A stretch of DNA of 64,000 nucleotides, taken from assembly GCA_015680685.1 (NCBI GenBank), contig MNCI01022262.1, positions 56,829-120,828 on the forward strand, written 5' to 3'. Under the pieces are notes generated by a model. The model was given only the letters and a program-made list of their open reading frames with translations. It had not been told where the DNA came from and made no database searches. Below are positions 42,309 through 55,770 of the stretch, piece after piece; positions within the stretch are counted from its first letter, which is position 1; every line of letters begins with the position of its first letter. A program made the translations under genes and the position numbers. The stretch is from Gnetum montanum (lineage: Eukaryota > Streptophyta > Gnetopsida > Gnetales > Gnetaceae).

Positions 42309-43913
42309 TGAAACACCGTAGAAATTGCGAATCAGCCTAAGGTGAAGATTCACGATTCGGGTGAAAGTCTGCGACAAAAATCTAGAAGACAGAGCAAGGC
42401 AAAGAGGCGCGCAGCATCAAGCTTCCAAGTTTCTTACGAATTTCAACCTTACTTTGTTTTCTCTCTTTACACTACATTACGCAACATAGCGTAGTGTCAC
42501 TCAGCGTAACTCTGTTTAACATAGCCGGATATCAGAAAGTAACTTACTTCGGCGAATGGGACGAAGTTTAAGGACTAAGACTTGTCGCATATTCTGCTAA
42601 GTCCTTTGTTCAGAGCTGAGTTTACGCTTCGTTACGCAGGGCAGTGTAATGAGCTTTGAGAAAGTCAAAGTTAGAGTCCAAAGAAGTGAAGCGGATGGAT
42701 TTCTTCTTTTTTTTGTAGATTGGTCGCTTTACGCTTATTACGCTACACAACGTAAACAAGCATAATTTATTGTAAAATTGACCATTTTTACGCTCTATTA
42801 TGCTTTGCGGCGTAAATGAGCGAAAAACAGCTTGAGCTAACTACTTTTACACTCTATTACGCTCTGCCATGCTACGTAGCGTAAACAAGCGTAATACAGC
42901 CTAAAGTCAACTAAGGCAGTACCTGGCATGCACCTACTATCCATACGCACAATACGCTCATCAGCGTATCGTAGCGTAATCATGAAGCAGCTTCAGCAGA
43001 AGTGGTTGACAGCATACTTTGCCCTCTTTTCCAAAAACATGATGCGAGATGACCAGTTTCAACACAAAGTTTGCCAAGTCAATGGTATTTTGAAGGTTCG
43101 AGACATGTGTCATCAGGGCCATGCCTTCTCCACACACTACCGAACCTATAAATACTCCAGTTGCCGAAGAAAGAAGGGATCTGGATCTTTAGTTTTTCTG
43201 TGAGGACATCACCTTTGAGCAAAGACAGAAGACATTTTCTTGAGCATTGGCAGCAGGAGCGATCAGTCCTTTGGCGAAAATACAGTTCTCTCCATTGGCG
43301 ATCATTGGCAGTTTTGACCAGAGACTACCGAAGACAAAGGGAGCAGATCAAAGATCGAGAGATCGTCTGGTGCGGTCAGTAAGATTTATTGATCAAAAAT
43401 AGTTGATCAATAGACGTCCAGGCTTGACCTTCCTTGCATCCCATCCTTGTCTTACGAGGTAGACCGAGCTTCATTTTGTACTCCTTGTTGAGCAGTTTTC
43501 TTATTATTTTGTGTACGCTTCGCATAAGATAAGCGGAGTTTTCCATTGGAAGTTTATATACAATATTCTCAATATTCAAGTCAAAACATACATCTTGGAA
43601 TTGCGCATCCTTCTTAAATCCGATCCTCCTTGTCATGTTGACGTTGTCGTTATTTCAATTCATTTACATCATTTTCTACTCCTTTTACGATTCATTGAAT
43701 CAAATTGTTTCGCGGAATATCTATATAATACACATATTATCGCAATATTCGTTAATTTACTGATTGAGTAAGTCCCTGTCTGATCGACAAGACCGTTCAG
43801 GGCATCGCGGATTCATTTTCTCTAGCACGGCCCTCGCATGGATCCGTGGTCAAGACTGTGTACACGGATTTTCGTTTGGTAGTTTCCAGCAACCGACATT
43901 TTCCGTCGTTACA
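42309..43913 (+). repeat. 3' LTR of El-E
   Basis: TGAAACACCG to CGTTACA, 1605 bp, collinear with the 5' LTR (26248-27852). Differences are mainly C/T and G/A. Same inverted modules and TATAAATA at 43147-43154. Followed by AATAT, the right copy of the target duplication. Confidence 0.85.
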
Positions 43914-43999
43914 AATATAACATACTAAGTTCTTAACATGGAATAACTAAGGCACATCATAAACAAATTCCAAAAGAAAACTAGAGAAATCCTTATGGT

Positions 44000-44480
44000 C
44001 TATGCCTAAGAAAGACTTTTAGAAATATAAGCCCATCAAATCCAAAGGCTTATTGATCAACTATTAAAAGAGGAAGATGAACTCAAAAAATGAAAGCGTG
44101 TTTATGAGTATAATAAGGATTCATTTCTCCATAAAAAGGATATTCATCTCTATGAACCAAAAGAGGATGCATCATTAGAATATATGGTCTAACAAAACAC
44201 CTTGCCAATCCAGAAATATATTATTCAAATATCAACAAAGATTGACAACATGTAAGATTTTATAGATGAGAAATTTCAATTAGCATTGAAGAGAGTGAAA
44301 GAAAAAATAATGTATGATCCAAAGAAAAACATGAAAATAAGAAGAATAACATATGAAAGGATTACTATCAGCATAAGGAAAAAACATTTATAGTTAAAGA
44401 GGTTGAAGATTCTAATTTTGATGATGATGATTGTGACATATGCTGATATAAACATCCAAAGGATTGTTTCTCAATTATGT
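44000..44480 (+). pseudogene. gag remnant of El-C
   Basis: Lys/Glu-rich remnant with several stops. It ends in a Cys segment (DCDICxYKHPKDCF, about 44430-44470) matching CDICQYDYPKD of El-A (2330-2360). The product is named only by position and similarity to El-A. Confidence 0.4.
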
Positions 44481-45199
44481 CATATCTTAAAAAGTCTGAT
44501 GCTTAGGCTCTAAATTAAAAATTTGTTAAGAGGAAAATATCAAAGAGATTTTCTTCTCCATAAGAAAACTATTAGTAGTCCTACTACCAACAACACTACT
44601 ATCCAAGTGAAGCTTCATCACAACCTTAAGAATATTATTAGCATTAGTAGAAAAAATCATAGTCATGAGGAGTGTCATCACCAAGGTAGTAATGCCATTA
44701 TAAGAAACTATATTTCTATGGATATTATGTCCAACAACATATATCTTCAAGTGCCCCTATCACTTGTGATCCTACTCACATTACTACTATCCTTCAAGAT
44801 TTCATAGATCCACTGCTCCATAGGCTAGATCTCCATCTTACACTCCTCATCCTCAACAACATTTCCAATGTTATGATCCTAATACTTTGCTACTTGATAC
44901 ACTAATTCAAGGTGAAATCCTTCCACAATCATAACAATGGAATGCTACATGACTTGTAAACAAGCAAGTGGATGACAACTTTAGTGATTCTAAGCATAAG
45001 CCCAAAACATCCATTTTTTAGACATACTAGTCTAATAAACCTTTGCAAGTATTTATTACTATGGAGTGCATATATACATCCTCCTAAATCATCCAAGATC
45101 CACCTTCAAACTAAAGTACTAACATATAGACTATTATGTTAAACCATGTAGTGACAAATTGGATAAAGATAGAAAACATTTCCAGAAAGTGAACTGATT

Positions 45200-45610
45200 T
45201 TAGAAGCCCACTAATTTATTTACAAATGATAGGGAATGCACCATGAAAGGATATAATAGATTCAAGCTCTGAGGTTAATATGATCTCTCAAGAAATGTAT
45301 AGGAATTAAAACTTGATTCTACTAAAGAATTGCAACATCAAGGTAAAGCTTGTAGACCAATCCATCACTATTCCCTTTGGATCGGTGGAGGAAATTGTAA
45401 TCATCATTAGTGGATGGTCATAGCCTGTTAACTTTCTTATGATTCATGTTCAAAACTATAAGGAAAATTTTCCCATCACTATGAAAATAGCTTGGTTAAG
45501 CATCATTAGTGCCAAGCTAGAAATTAGAGAGTTTTTCTTGAAAATTATAAAAAAAATAAGGATTAGATCATTAAGAAGAAGAACATTCAATGCATTACAT
45601 ATAATCGTAT
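45200..45610 (+). pseudogene. Protease domain of El-C
   Basis: Reads IIDSSSEVNMISQEMY, then KLVDQSITIPFGSVEEIVII and FPITMKIAWLSIISAKL. Same domain as El-A and El-D. Catalytic triplet DSS. Interrupted by stops. Confidence 0.65.
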
Positions 45611-46189
45611 AGGATGTAATTACATGAAAAAAGTTTAAAATACTATATAGAAAAACATCACAACATGTAGTACATGTGAAGAAGAAATATGTGTTTAGAG
45701 ATGCCTATACATAGTAATCAAAAATCAAGAAGACACTAAGTGAATTATGGCAAATGAAAGCTATAGTTATACAATTTGCATAAAATCATAAAAAGAACTC
45801 ACTAGATCCTATGTTAAGAAGCTAGATCAAATGTAGTATATGAAGCAGTAATTCTTCAAAGTAGCACATGTACAATAAGATGATAATCTTAGCTCACAAG
45901 TTAGAGATTCTAGATGAACTTGTGCCTAAACCAATTAAGGTAAGAACATTACCAAAGTCACTAGAGTATGTTTTTCTTAAGAATGATGAACCAATAATAA
46001 TTAATATAGAACTAATGAAGGAATAGAAAAACAAACTCTTAAAATTTATGAATAGATGGCTCATAGAAATTACATGATCCTATGATATGATTAAATTACA
46101 AGGATCAATATACATGTATGCCAACATTGCATATGAATTAATCTAGTAGTGAAGTTCAAGAACCAACCACAGTACAAGTTGAATCCTAA

Positions 46190-46900
46190 CTAAAGTAGGT
46201 AATTAAGAAAGAAATAAAAAGACTCCTAAAGAATGGGTTCATCTATCCTATAGAAGAAAATGAGTGGGTAAGCCGACTAATACTTATGCCAAAGAAAAGA
46301 AGTTAGTGAAAAATCTAGATTAAGTTTAGATTATTAAATATGGATAAACTCAAAGATTACTTTTCATTATTATTTGTAAATAGGTATTAGAAACATTAAA
46401 ATCCATAACTATTACAATTTTTTTGAATGGTTATAGTAGATATGACCAAATCTAGCTTGCATTGGAGGATCAAGCCAAGACAATGTTCACAAGTCATTGC
46501 GGTACCATTGCATATAAGAAGAAGTCATTTGGCTAATGTAATGTACTTTATACCTTTCAGTTCCTAGTCTTAAGAACCTTACAAAAGCATATTTGGAATG
46601 CTATTAAAGTTTTCATGGGTGAATTTTCCATATATGACTTTAAGTTTCAATAGGTCCCAAATCAAGTAGAACAAGTGTTAAAGACATGTGTTAAGATGAT
46701 CTTGAAAATGAACTTGCAAAAGAGGCATCTCATGATCAAAGATGACATTATTTTTAGGCATAAAATTTTAGAGAAATACATTGAAGTGGATCCAAAAAAG
46801 GAAAAGATAATCCAAGGAATCATGCAAAGGGCTCAAATAGTAAAGGATATGAGGTCATTCATTGGATACACACAATGCTATTAATGCTTTATTGAGATTT
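46190..46900 (+). pseudogene. Reverse transcriptase of El-C
   Basis: GFIYPIEENEWVSRLILMPK, FLNGYSRYDQI, KKKSFGXCNVLYTFQ and AIKVFMGEFSIYD. Both active-site Asp residues are lost (FMDD has become FMGE). Then LKTCVKMILKMNLQKRHLMI, the region after the active site. Many stops. Confidence 0.7.
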
Positions 46901-46979
46901 TTTTCAAGATTTTCAAATTTTTGGTTAAGCTTACAAAGAAGAATGCACTCTTTATTTACATAGATGATTGTGAGAAGGA

Positions 46980-47420
46980 ATTTGATCTTTTCAAGTAGAA
47001 GCTCATAAAGATCCCAATTCTAAAAGCACTCAATTGGTTCAAGTGATTTTTCATTATGACATATACATCCAATTATACCATGGGAGTCATTCACACATAA
47101 ATGACTGATAAAAAAAGTCCATAATATATCCTTTATGTAAGTAAGGGCATCACTAGTATGTAACTAAGCTACATCACAACAAAGAAATAATTGATGGTTA
47201 TGGTTTATGGTCATAAAAAATTCAAGGATTAGGTTCTTAGATATTTTCTGTTTATGCACACTAATCATAGCATGATCTAATTTCTAATGAATAAGCTAGT
47301 AGTGAATCCCCAAAGCATTTGGTCATTAGTGATCTTACAAGAGCTTGACATCACAATGATAGAAAAAAAGAACTTTAGAATGTTATTACAAATCATTTAT
47401 CAAGACTTAGATGAGACAAC
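46980..47420 (+). pseudogene. RNase H domain of El-C
   Basis: Recognisable pieces: MTYTSNYTMGVIHT, QLSYITTKKXLMVMVYGHKK and FLFMHTNHSMI, where the TDH motif is TNH. It follows RT as in the other copies. Decayed. Confidence 0.6.
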
Positions 47421-47559
47421 AAGACTGATAAATCGTCTTTATTAGATCAATTCCCAAATGAAACTCTATTCACCAATGCTAGAATAATTTTCTCATTAAT
47501 AATCACTTCCTAGTTTACTAATCATCTCATGTATTTAAAGAAGAAAATGGTCCTATCAA

Positions 47560-48570
47560 CTAGGATAAATGCAACTTAAAGACTTCATGGAGATAGAGGA
47601 AATATTTATAAAATTAGTATTGGTGGCTTTGTATACTAGTATGTACTAGAGGGGAACCAAATAAGGGTTGTCCAAGATGTACATGAAGAACCCTATGATG
47701 ATTACCATGTGAGTAATAGAAAAACCATTAAGATTATCATGGCTAGTTATTTCTAGCCAACTGTCTTTTGTGATGTGCATTACTTTGTGAAATCATGCAA
47801 ATGCTATCCATGTGATGGTGAAATATTAGCAAGGTCTAAGGGATCACAACAATGGATATAATCACTAGAGCCTTTTGATCTCTAGAAAATTGAATTTATG
47901 GATCCTATCATCCCTTGTTTAAATGAAAAATTATACATTATTATGGTTGTAAATTATTGCATAAAGTAGACCAAAGAAACTGTGATAATTGATTGTACTA
48001 TAACAACTGCTATTAGATTCTTTGATTAGCATGTAGTAAATAGGCTTATTATGCCTTGTGCACTAATATTTGATAATGGAACTAACTTTATAGATCTAAC
48101 TTTCTGAAAACTAATGCATTTCTTAGAGGTAGAACATAAGTTGATCACACCATATCACTCTCAAGTCAATGGATCACACCAATCAAAAGATAACTAGAAT
48201 ATTAACTTGTACCATTAGTAAATATAGGAAAGACTAGAGCATAAAACTTAATGATGATCTATGGGATTATAAGTTAATGTTGAAGCTTTCTATTATATTC
48301 TCCATACTAAATAGCATATAGAAAATTTCCTAAGCCACTGATATAGGTAGAATTATGTCTATTCAACATCATGTATAAGTTAGAGTTGGACCTAACCTTA
48401 TCATAATAAGAGAGATTGATGAATCTAAATGTAATAAGTGAAAATAGAATGATAACTGAGATGCATAATGAAGTTTACAAATTTTGAAACAAAAATAAGT
48501 ATGACTTGAAAATTCAATGGTTAGACCTTCAACTAGTAGATAACGTCCTTTACCATAAATTAAATCATGT
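47560..48570 (+). pseudogene. Integrase of El-C
   Basis: IEFMDPIIPC, then VVNYCIK with Asp replaced by Asn, LIFDNGTNFIDLTF with the second Asp, EHKLITPYHSQVNGS, and LRLMNLNVISENRMITEM-like C-terminus. Interrupted by stops and small indels. Confidence 0.65.
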
Positions 48571-48579
48571 ACCACAATG

Positions 48580-50438
48580 TACTAAGTTTCAAACACTTTG
48601 GAAAGGGCCATATATATTTCATGTAGTTTATCATCCTTCAAACCCATAAAATCTTATTCTTATCAACATTCAACAAATAAAATTATTTTAGAAACTTAGC
48701 TAGATCAATGCCATGAATATTTTTAAAACTATTATAGCTAAATCCATTTTTTGCATTTTCTTATTAAATGTTAGTCATGGTGGGTGGGGGGGAATCATTT
48801 AAATTGAGTTGTGTTTAATTTTTAACTTATTTATTTTACAATTTCTTTTAATCTTCCAATTTCTTCATATGTTTTTCATTTCTTCATATTTTATAATTCT
48901 TCTATAATTTTACAATTTCTTTAATTTATTTTAAGTATTTTTTTTATATTTTATCATTCTTGATTAATATGTTGGTGATCTTGTGTGAGAAAAAATTTTA
49001 TTATAGAAAATTTATCTTATGTTATTAAGTCGTTAAAGGAGTAACTATGCATAGTAGTGAGACCATGTTATTCATCCTTTCATTTCTATAAATAAGAGGT
49101 TCTTATCATGAAAATATTATAATTATTATTACCTTTAAAACTTAAAGTAACCCATGATTATTAAACCTTGAAGAAAGAAGAAAGGACCAAGAGGGTTGGT
49201 TAATAGTTGATTGCTTGGTCTTTAACTTGTGTCTTACTAGTCCCATGTTGATACATTATCACTATGTTTTTTATTTCTTGGAGGTGGAAATAATTTCTCC
49301 CATCTTACATTACTAGATAAATATGTAACCCATATGTGAATGTAATCCTATGGAAAAGATAAAAAATTAAAATAATTAATTAAGATCTAAAAAATAATTC
49401 TTTAGAAACCATTAGAAAGACACGTGAAGGTAGATGGCTTCTTAGAATCTTATGGTCCCTTGGACTAGTCTCATTATATGACTAGAAAGATATGTGGCCC
49501 ATATTCAAAGATGCTCCTATGATGAGACTTGTATTTCTTATGAGGTTAGAAAGATATATGATCCATGCTTGAAGGTACTATAACTAATTACCAAGGTCTA
49601 TAACATAAAAAATAATGATAAATTAACTATTTCTATTCATTCTAATGTATATTTCCCAATCTATCCTTGTTAAGTGGTTTTATTTTCAACATGATAGGTA
49701 ATTGGTCTCATAATGATGAACCTAGGATGATGTAATGTGATGTCACTACAAATGATATAGACTTGGTTTGGACTCCCAACTAATAGGTATGATTAATCAT
49801 TATAATCATGCTTTGCATGTAGATTTCAATATGACCATGATCAAGTACTACATGTTTCACTTCTACAATCCTTGTTGACTTTGTTTCACCTCACTGTTAT
49901 GTTTTAATTATGAATTTGATACTTTGTGTAGCATAGTATAGGATCTGTGTATTGATAGTTACATTCGTGTATTAGAAAAAATTTATGGTTCACATTGAAT
50001 TCCTCAAGTGCCCATAGATATTGATGGGAGTGCTAATACAAGGGCATTAAGGATAGAAGCCTACTTTGGGAAAGACCACTTGCATAACTCTTGGGAATCA
50101 TAGCTAGGAATAAATATGATACCATTCAAAACATTATGAGTAATTGATTTACATTCATGTATCATTGTAACCTTTTCTTTTCCTAAGAATTTTTGCTATA
50201 TTTTATTGAAGTCTCATTAATCTTCTTAAGTCTCTTGATTTTTATCCAATACAATGCTAATACAAAACTGATACAATGAGGTTTTCATTATTTCTAATCA
50301 TTTTATGCATAGGTAGGATTCATCCTCTAGTATGGTAAGTTTAAAGAAACCTTGGGATACTAAGAATAGAAGAAAATTATAAAATTTTGAGAAAAATATA
50401 AGACAAAATATAATTGTTAAGACACTTGAAAACATATC
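48580..50438 (+). other. El-C spacer between integrase and internal promoter, non-coding
   Basis: T-rich stretch (48820-48980) as in El-A after integrase, then diverged spacer. A conserved block lies at 50041-50084 (AGGGCATTAAGGATAGAAGC, then CTACTTTGGGAAAGACCACT). No supported gene. Confidence 0.5.
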
Positions 50439-50491
50439 TATGACATCATAGGGCTTGCAATGCCATAGCTATGACATTATGCATATAAAAT
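50439..50491 (+). promoter_or_regulatory. Internal promoter for the 3' ORF of El-C
   Basis: CTATGACATCATAG (about 50438-50451) and the perfect palindrome CATAGCTATG (50464-50473), then TATAAAAT at 50484-50491. Same layout as in El-A, El-B and El-F with yet another palindrome type. A possible U3 with CTATG..CATAG at 53655-53672 may be its LTR partner. Confidence 0.45.
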
Positions 50492-50959
50492 AGTATATAT
50501 CTGTATGATCTCACTAAAACTTCTTTTATATTTCATTCAAATAGAAAATGAGTTTTTACCATTTCTAGGGCTTGAAGCCTTTGAAGAGGCATAGGTTCTA
50601 AACCATAAGTCCTATTGATGCCATTCAAAAACCCTTGAGCAAGTTCAGCTCTTTATCATGAGGGATCCTAGGAGAAAATTTTAAAAAAATTTCTAATACT
50701 TGTTTTTGAGATTGCTAAGTTAATTACTAATAAAACAAATGAACTTTAATTAAGCTTTTATGTAATTAATTACCTTATAACTAAGAGAATGTTATTTTTC
50801 AATCACCTGATGTTATTAATATTATATTTTTAAAATTTTAATTAATCCAAAAGATTAAGAGGGATCAAAATCATAATAAAAATATTGAAATACTTACTAC
50901 TAATCATTAGTTATTACAAATGATTTCTAAACACATTCTTAAATGAGGAGGATTCTATG

Positions 50960-53060
50960 AAGAGGATGAGACCAACCACAATAGTTTCATGATGAAGACC
51001 TAGGAAGGAAACAAGAAGTTGATTAGCCTATGCTACAAGCTGAACAAATGTAGTAGTTTATAGAAGTACAAGCAATAGTATCACATGCTCTAGCTATAGG
51101 TAGACAAATCATACTTTTAAATTTGTGTAGAGAGGCCATTAGTAAAAAGTACCTCATGACTAGAGTAATCATGAAACTTAACTTTGGATCATTCATTAAG
51201 TTTTCACCACATAAGGTAAAAGAACATTTATAGGCTTTTTCATTTTGGCCAATCCTCTTGACCAACAAAAATTAGTACCTTAGGAAAATGTATCAATTTG
51301 GCATAGCAAGCAAGAAGATTTCATGATCAAGATTAAGGGAATTATAGTGTCCTATGTTATGAATGCTACTGCTATGATGTTAGGGTTACCTAACATGAGC
51401 ATAAAAGTTATTATGATCTTCACCCAATCTGACCAAGGGCCTATAAATGTAAAGATCTTATGAAGATAGAGAGAAGTAGTATGAGGCCCTATTAGTAGTA
51501 GAAAAGATTTACTTTAACATAAGGAACTACCACATCTACCTTACTAAGTGTCTAAATAGAATATTGACAAATTTAGCCAAAGGAAGTACTATACTAAATG
51601 AAAAGTACCATGCTAACATGAATTCCCTTTTTTCCTCGGAGATCTAATGCTAATTCAAGGAAAAACAAACTAGAAAGTTAATACTTCCATTTTGATGCCT
51701 CATTAGGAAGATTTTTAGTCAAGATAGGGTATTGGGATATAAAAATTATGTGATTATGAAGGCTTTGAATACATCATACTAAACAATGATAATGCTATAC
51801 TTGGAAAAATGGATTAGGTGGAACCACTACCCAACCTAGGAGCTCTAAATACTAGTTAACATCTATAATAGCATCAATAATAAATATAATAGGTATTGTA
51901 AAATCATCCATGCATCTTCCTATAATAGATCCTATGTTCTCTTATCTTGTGATGAACTACCTTTAGAAAATGTCTCAAATTGCAACCTAGAGGACTAGAT
52001 CCTTTTAAAAATGCTTACGCACATCATTTGATTAATTCGAAGTCTTTATTAACCTAGTCTTAGGTAGAATCTTTATGTAACTAATAAGCCATGCTTTTAC
52101 TAAACAAATATTTGGAAGTACTACTACATTCCAAGTCATCTTTACATCTAAATATGGGATGATAATCTTGATCATGCACCACAAAATCTAGGAAGATACT
52201 TGCAAGAAGGTTATTGAACACGTTATTACCACCTTGCATATTCCTATGGATTTAATTCTTGATTGTAATAGTGCATAGGATGTTTAAGAATTTTTAGGCA
52301 TTGGTGAAGAAATTGGAAGAACAATGAATGTAATTAAGCATGAAGATACCTTAGACTAACTACTCCAAATAGGCTAGATTATCTAGGACATATTCAAGAT
52401 TCCAAATAATTCCATGAAGATATAATTTGAACTAATTTAAGTTAGAGGATGTTGATGTTCATCAAGAGCTAACTATATAATGTAGAGTTAAAAGTTAAAT
52501 ACTTGTAACATGAGGTGATCCATCTCTGTGCTCAACTAGAAGATCAAGTCTAGTTCATGGTAGTAGATTTTCTTGACAACTTTAGAATTAAGAAAGTCCA
52601 AAATCTAACTACCTAGAAATGTTAATTGAAAATTAAATGCAAGAGAGCCACATGGAATGATTTAGCTATTGATGCTAAGGATTATGTCTTATAAAAAATC
52701 ATTACCATTCTAGAAGAAGAGAACAAGGGGCTAGTAGTAAAGAAAAAAATGTTGACACAAGTAGGAAAGAAGGAAGAGTAGTTTCAAACTCAGCTAAGTT
52801 ACCTCTAGGTACAAATTATGAAGGTAATTGCTAATAATAAAAGGTTGACAAGGAAAAATTGAAATCCATCCATGATAGAGGTCTTGGCATTATAGGAAAG
52901 GCTTTTAATTAAGATTGAGACTTGAAAGAATAAGGTAGCCAAGTAGGATATATCTACGAGATATTATAAAGAATATGTAGGCTTCTAGAAGGAGATAGTT
53001 AAGAAGGAGATTAGGGGAGCTAAGATCCTTCTAAATGCTATAATCTAAAAGGTTATAGAT
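50960..53060 (+). pseudogene. 3' ORF of El-C
   Basis: Highly broken. The segment at about 51330-51420 reads IKIKGIIVSYVMNATAMMLG, then LPNMSIKVIMI. It aligns with El-A (IKDILVFYLVHAIIEVLGLP, then KIGM) and El-F (VIVNFSVQAILEALNLPNIG). The second half (52250-53060) encodes Lys/Glu/Leu-rich, coiled-coil-like pieces. Start near 50965 is approximate. Confidence 0.5.
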
Positions 53061-53099
53061 GATATCTAGAATAGCATCCTTGGTGTAATCTTAGTAGTT

Positions 53100-53879
53100 T
53101 ACTAAATGGAAATTAGAACTAAGTGTTCTTGTAAAATTGTTCTCTTGTAATCCCACAAGAACACCCACATAAATCAAATGTTCAAAATATAATCTAGTAT
53201 CATAAATAATCTTTAGAATGATGTAACCTTTAATACGTTAAAGGTTATGTAATAAAGGGATATGAATATCCAATAGAAAAAAACTTAACCTTTTAACCAA
53301 CTTAGAATTAATATAAATGTAGTTAAAAAGTAACAAACTTGATGCAAGTAGTAAGGAAATATGAGTGATGCATGGTAAATTATAAGTAATATAAATAATT
53401 AAAAATCATAAAAATAAATAATAAAATAAGAACTTGATATGTGGAAGAGGGCTTGGATTTTCCTTATTAGTGAACAAAGATGCTTTAATGATGAGAAAAC
53501 AAAGTTTGATGTCAAATGTAGACTATGGATTGAAAATAGCAATTAGAATTCAATATATGAGTAAATAAGTATTTTAGCAACTAAACGTTAATCTCTAATG
53601 GATGTAGATATGGATGAAGGGTCTAATGGTATTTTTTGAAGTTATTTTGAGGCTAAAATGATGCTATGAACTATCCATAGGTGATGCTAATACTGTAGCA
53701 GGTAATGTTGACTCTAGCCTTTGTGATGTTGGCACTATAAAAAGTGATGTTGATGGTAGCTTGGATGACACTAACATTAGCATCAATGTGCTTACATGTG
53801 CTGAATGGTATGACATTTTTTAATATGAACATCCCAATTTGTGTTACCTAGTATTGTTACACTTGTAGGAATCTGCAGT
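53100..53879. other. AT-rich junction between El-C and El-D, possible LTR remnant
   Basis: No gene seen. 53640-53800 contains paired inverted words (GATGCTAAT at about 53683 and ATTAGCATC at about 53778; CTATG..CATAG at 53655-53672) and CTATAAAAAG at about 53736. This resembles the palindrome-plus-TATA arrangement of family-1 U3 regions. LTR ends were not found. Confidence 0.35.
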
Positions 53880-54559
53880 TTAAGCCATGAATCCAAAGTT
53901 TGCTAAGAGGCAACCACCCAAGAGATTGTCATATCTACAAGGAAATTATTAGTAATAGGTCCACCAACAATAGTAATATCCAAGTGGAATGCCAACCTTA
54001 AGATTATTACCATCAATGGTAAAATCCATAGTTGTTGGAGATGCGACAACTAAAGTAGCAGTATCCTTACCACTAACCTAACCTATATGAATACTATGTC
54101 TAGTAGCCTCTATCTCCTAGTGGCTATATAAGTCATACTTATTCTTCTCATTACTACTATCCTATTGAATATCATAGACCTACAACTTCATAATTCAAAT
54201 TTCCTTTTGCTTTCACTTCTAATTTTCCACAACAATACTCCGTGCCTCATACCTCCACTCCTTTATCACCTACATTGCCTATGCAAGGGGAGATAATACC
54301 ATAGCCATAGCAACACAATGTCATGCAAGTTGTAAAATTATAGCCAGATGACCATTCAAGTGGCTCTAAGCATAACCTAAAGCCCTACAAGCATCTATAG
54401 TTGCAAATCCTTCTCAAACTACTTCAAAGATATCCACAGAGCTTCCTTCAAACCAAAGATTATAAAATGTACATATTATCATGTTAATCCATGTATTCAT
54501 ATACTAGATAACTGATCTTGGAAGTCCTTTGATTTATTTGCATATTACAGGAAATAATC

Positions 54560-54952
54560 CATATAAGGATCTATTAGAGTTAAGTTCCAATGTAAACTTA
54601 ATTTTCCAAGAAATGTATAAAACTTGAACCTACCTCTACTTAAGAAATGTAACATCATATTAGAGCTTGCTAATCAATGCATCACCATTCCTTGGAATTG
54701 GTGGAGGATATTTTGACCACTGTATGTAGATGGTCATATCCAATGAACTTCCTTGTTATCCATATAGAAAACTATACAGGGAACTTTCCAATTATCATGG
54801 GAAGGGCTTGGATAAGTACACTTGATGTCAAGTTAGGGATCAAAGGTCTCTCCTTAAAAATTTTTAAGAAAAATGAGTTTAGAAAGATTGAGAAGACAAG
54901 AAGAAAAAGATTTCATGCATCGAGTATAATGACATGGGATGCCATTACTTGA
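54560..54952 (+). pseudogene. Protease domain of El-D
   Basis: Reads LELSSNVNLIFQEMY with the DSS position as LSS, then LELVEDILTT, WSYPMNFLVIHIENYTGNFP, IIMGRAWISTLDVKLGIKGL. Closest to El-A 3160-3528. The lost Asp makes it inactive. Confidence 0.65.
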
Positions 54953-55429
54953 AGAAAATATGGGCCATGAAGAATACATATATTACAACATGCAAGAAGT
55001 GTGCTAAAACTACATACATTCAAAAATGCCTATATGCAGCAACCAAAAAAGAAGAAGGTACTTAGGGAATGACCACAAATGATAGCTCCAATTCTATAAT
55101 GTCTATGGAACTAGCTGAGATCCTCACAAGTACTTATATTGACAAGATGGATAAAATGGAGAAAATATAGAGCTAAATATTTGAAGTAGAATACTAAAAA
55201 GAAGTAGAAATGCATGGGGGAGAGTTGAAAATCCATGATTCTAGTAAATAAGAGTCCTTGGAATCAAAGTTCTTACCGACATCTCCAGAATATATATTTC
55301 TTAACAATGGGAAGCTACTAATCATTAATGCCTAGCTCACCAAGGAACAAAGGGAAAAGCTTCTAATGATTATCAATAGATGGTCAATAATCTTTGTTTG
55401 GTTATATGATGAATTAATGAGAATAGATC

Positions 55430-55770
55430 CATGCATATGTTAGCATCAAATATGCATAGACTCCACTATCAAATCCAAGAGGCAATTGCAAAGGAGATTG
55501 AATCCAAAATTAAAATTGGTTATTAAAGATGAAGTTGAGAAACTTCTCAAGATGGAATCCTTCTATTTGAAGGTAAAAAGTGAGTGGGTAAGTCCACTTA
55601 TTATTGTACCAAAGAAAGGTGAACAATGGAGAGTTTGTATAGACTTTAGGTTGCATTCATGGACCAAGTGTTGGACACAATTGTATGGCATACCTATTAC
55701 AATTTTCTAGATGGGTACAATGGGTATAATATAATACAAATTACTCCAAAAGACTAGGGCAAAAGAAATT
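55430..55770 (+). pseudogene. Truncated reverse transcriptase of El-D
   Basis: Open for 75 codons: RRLNPKLKLVIKDEVEKLLK, EWVSPLIIVPKKGEQWRVCI, DFR. After a deletion and frameshift it continues as FMDQVLDTIVWHTYYNFLDG, YNGYNIIQI to about 55755, where element similarity ends. No active-site box is present. Confidence 0.65.

Larger units (their letters stand above)
26248..43913 (+). mobile_element. El-E: large Tat/Ogre-like Ty3/gypsy element (17.7 kb)
   Basis: Bounded by two 1605-bp LTRs and a 5-bp target duplication. Order: LTR, PBS, gag, protease, about 5.1 kb intron-like gap carrying an antisense gene, RT, RNase H, second (archaeal-type) RNase H, integrase with GPF module, minisatellite, PPT, LTR. 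Two RNase H domains and a splice site between protease and RT are known hallmarks of the Tat/Ogre lineage. LTRs differ at several percent of sites by eye, mostly transitions, so insertion is older than very recent but much younger than family 1. Stops in gag, protease and RT make it non-autonomous as sequenced. Confidence 0.85.
43919..53100 (+). mobile_element. El-C: highly decayed Athila-like element
   Basis: Gag-like, protease, RT, RNase H, integrase, conserved block, internal promoter and 3' ORF occur in the same order as in El-A. Decay is stronger than in A and B. El-E is inserted just before or within its 5' part, so its LTR or leader may lie left of 26243. No LTR could be assigned with confidence; 53100-53880 may hold a 3' LTR remnant. 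Confidence 0.7.
53880..55770 (+). mobile_element. El-D: 5' fragment of an Athila-like element (gag to RT)
   Basis: Gag-like start, protease at 54560-54950 and the beginning of RT at 55480-55760 in the order of El-A. It ends abruptly at about 55770 within RT and is followed by AT-rich DNA. No LTR, RNase H, integrase or 3' ORF is seen. Confidence 0.65.
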
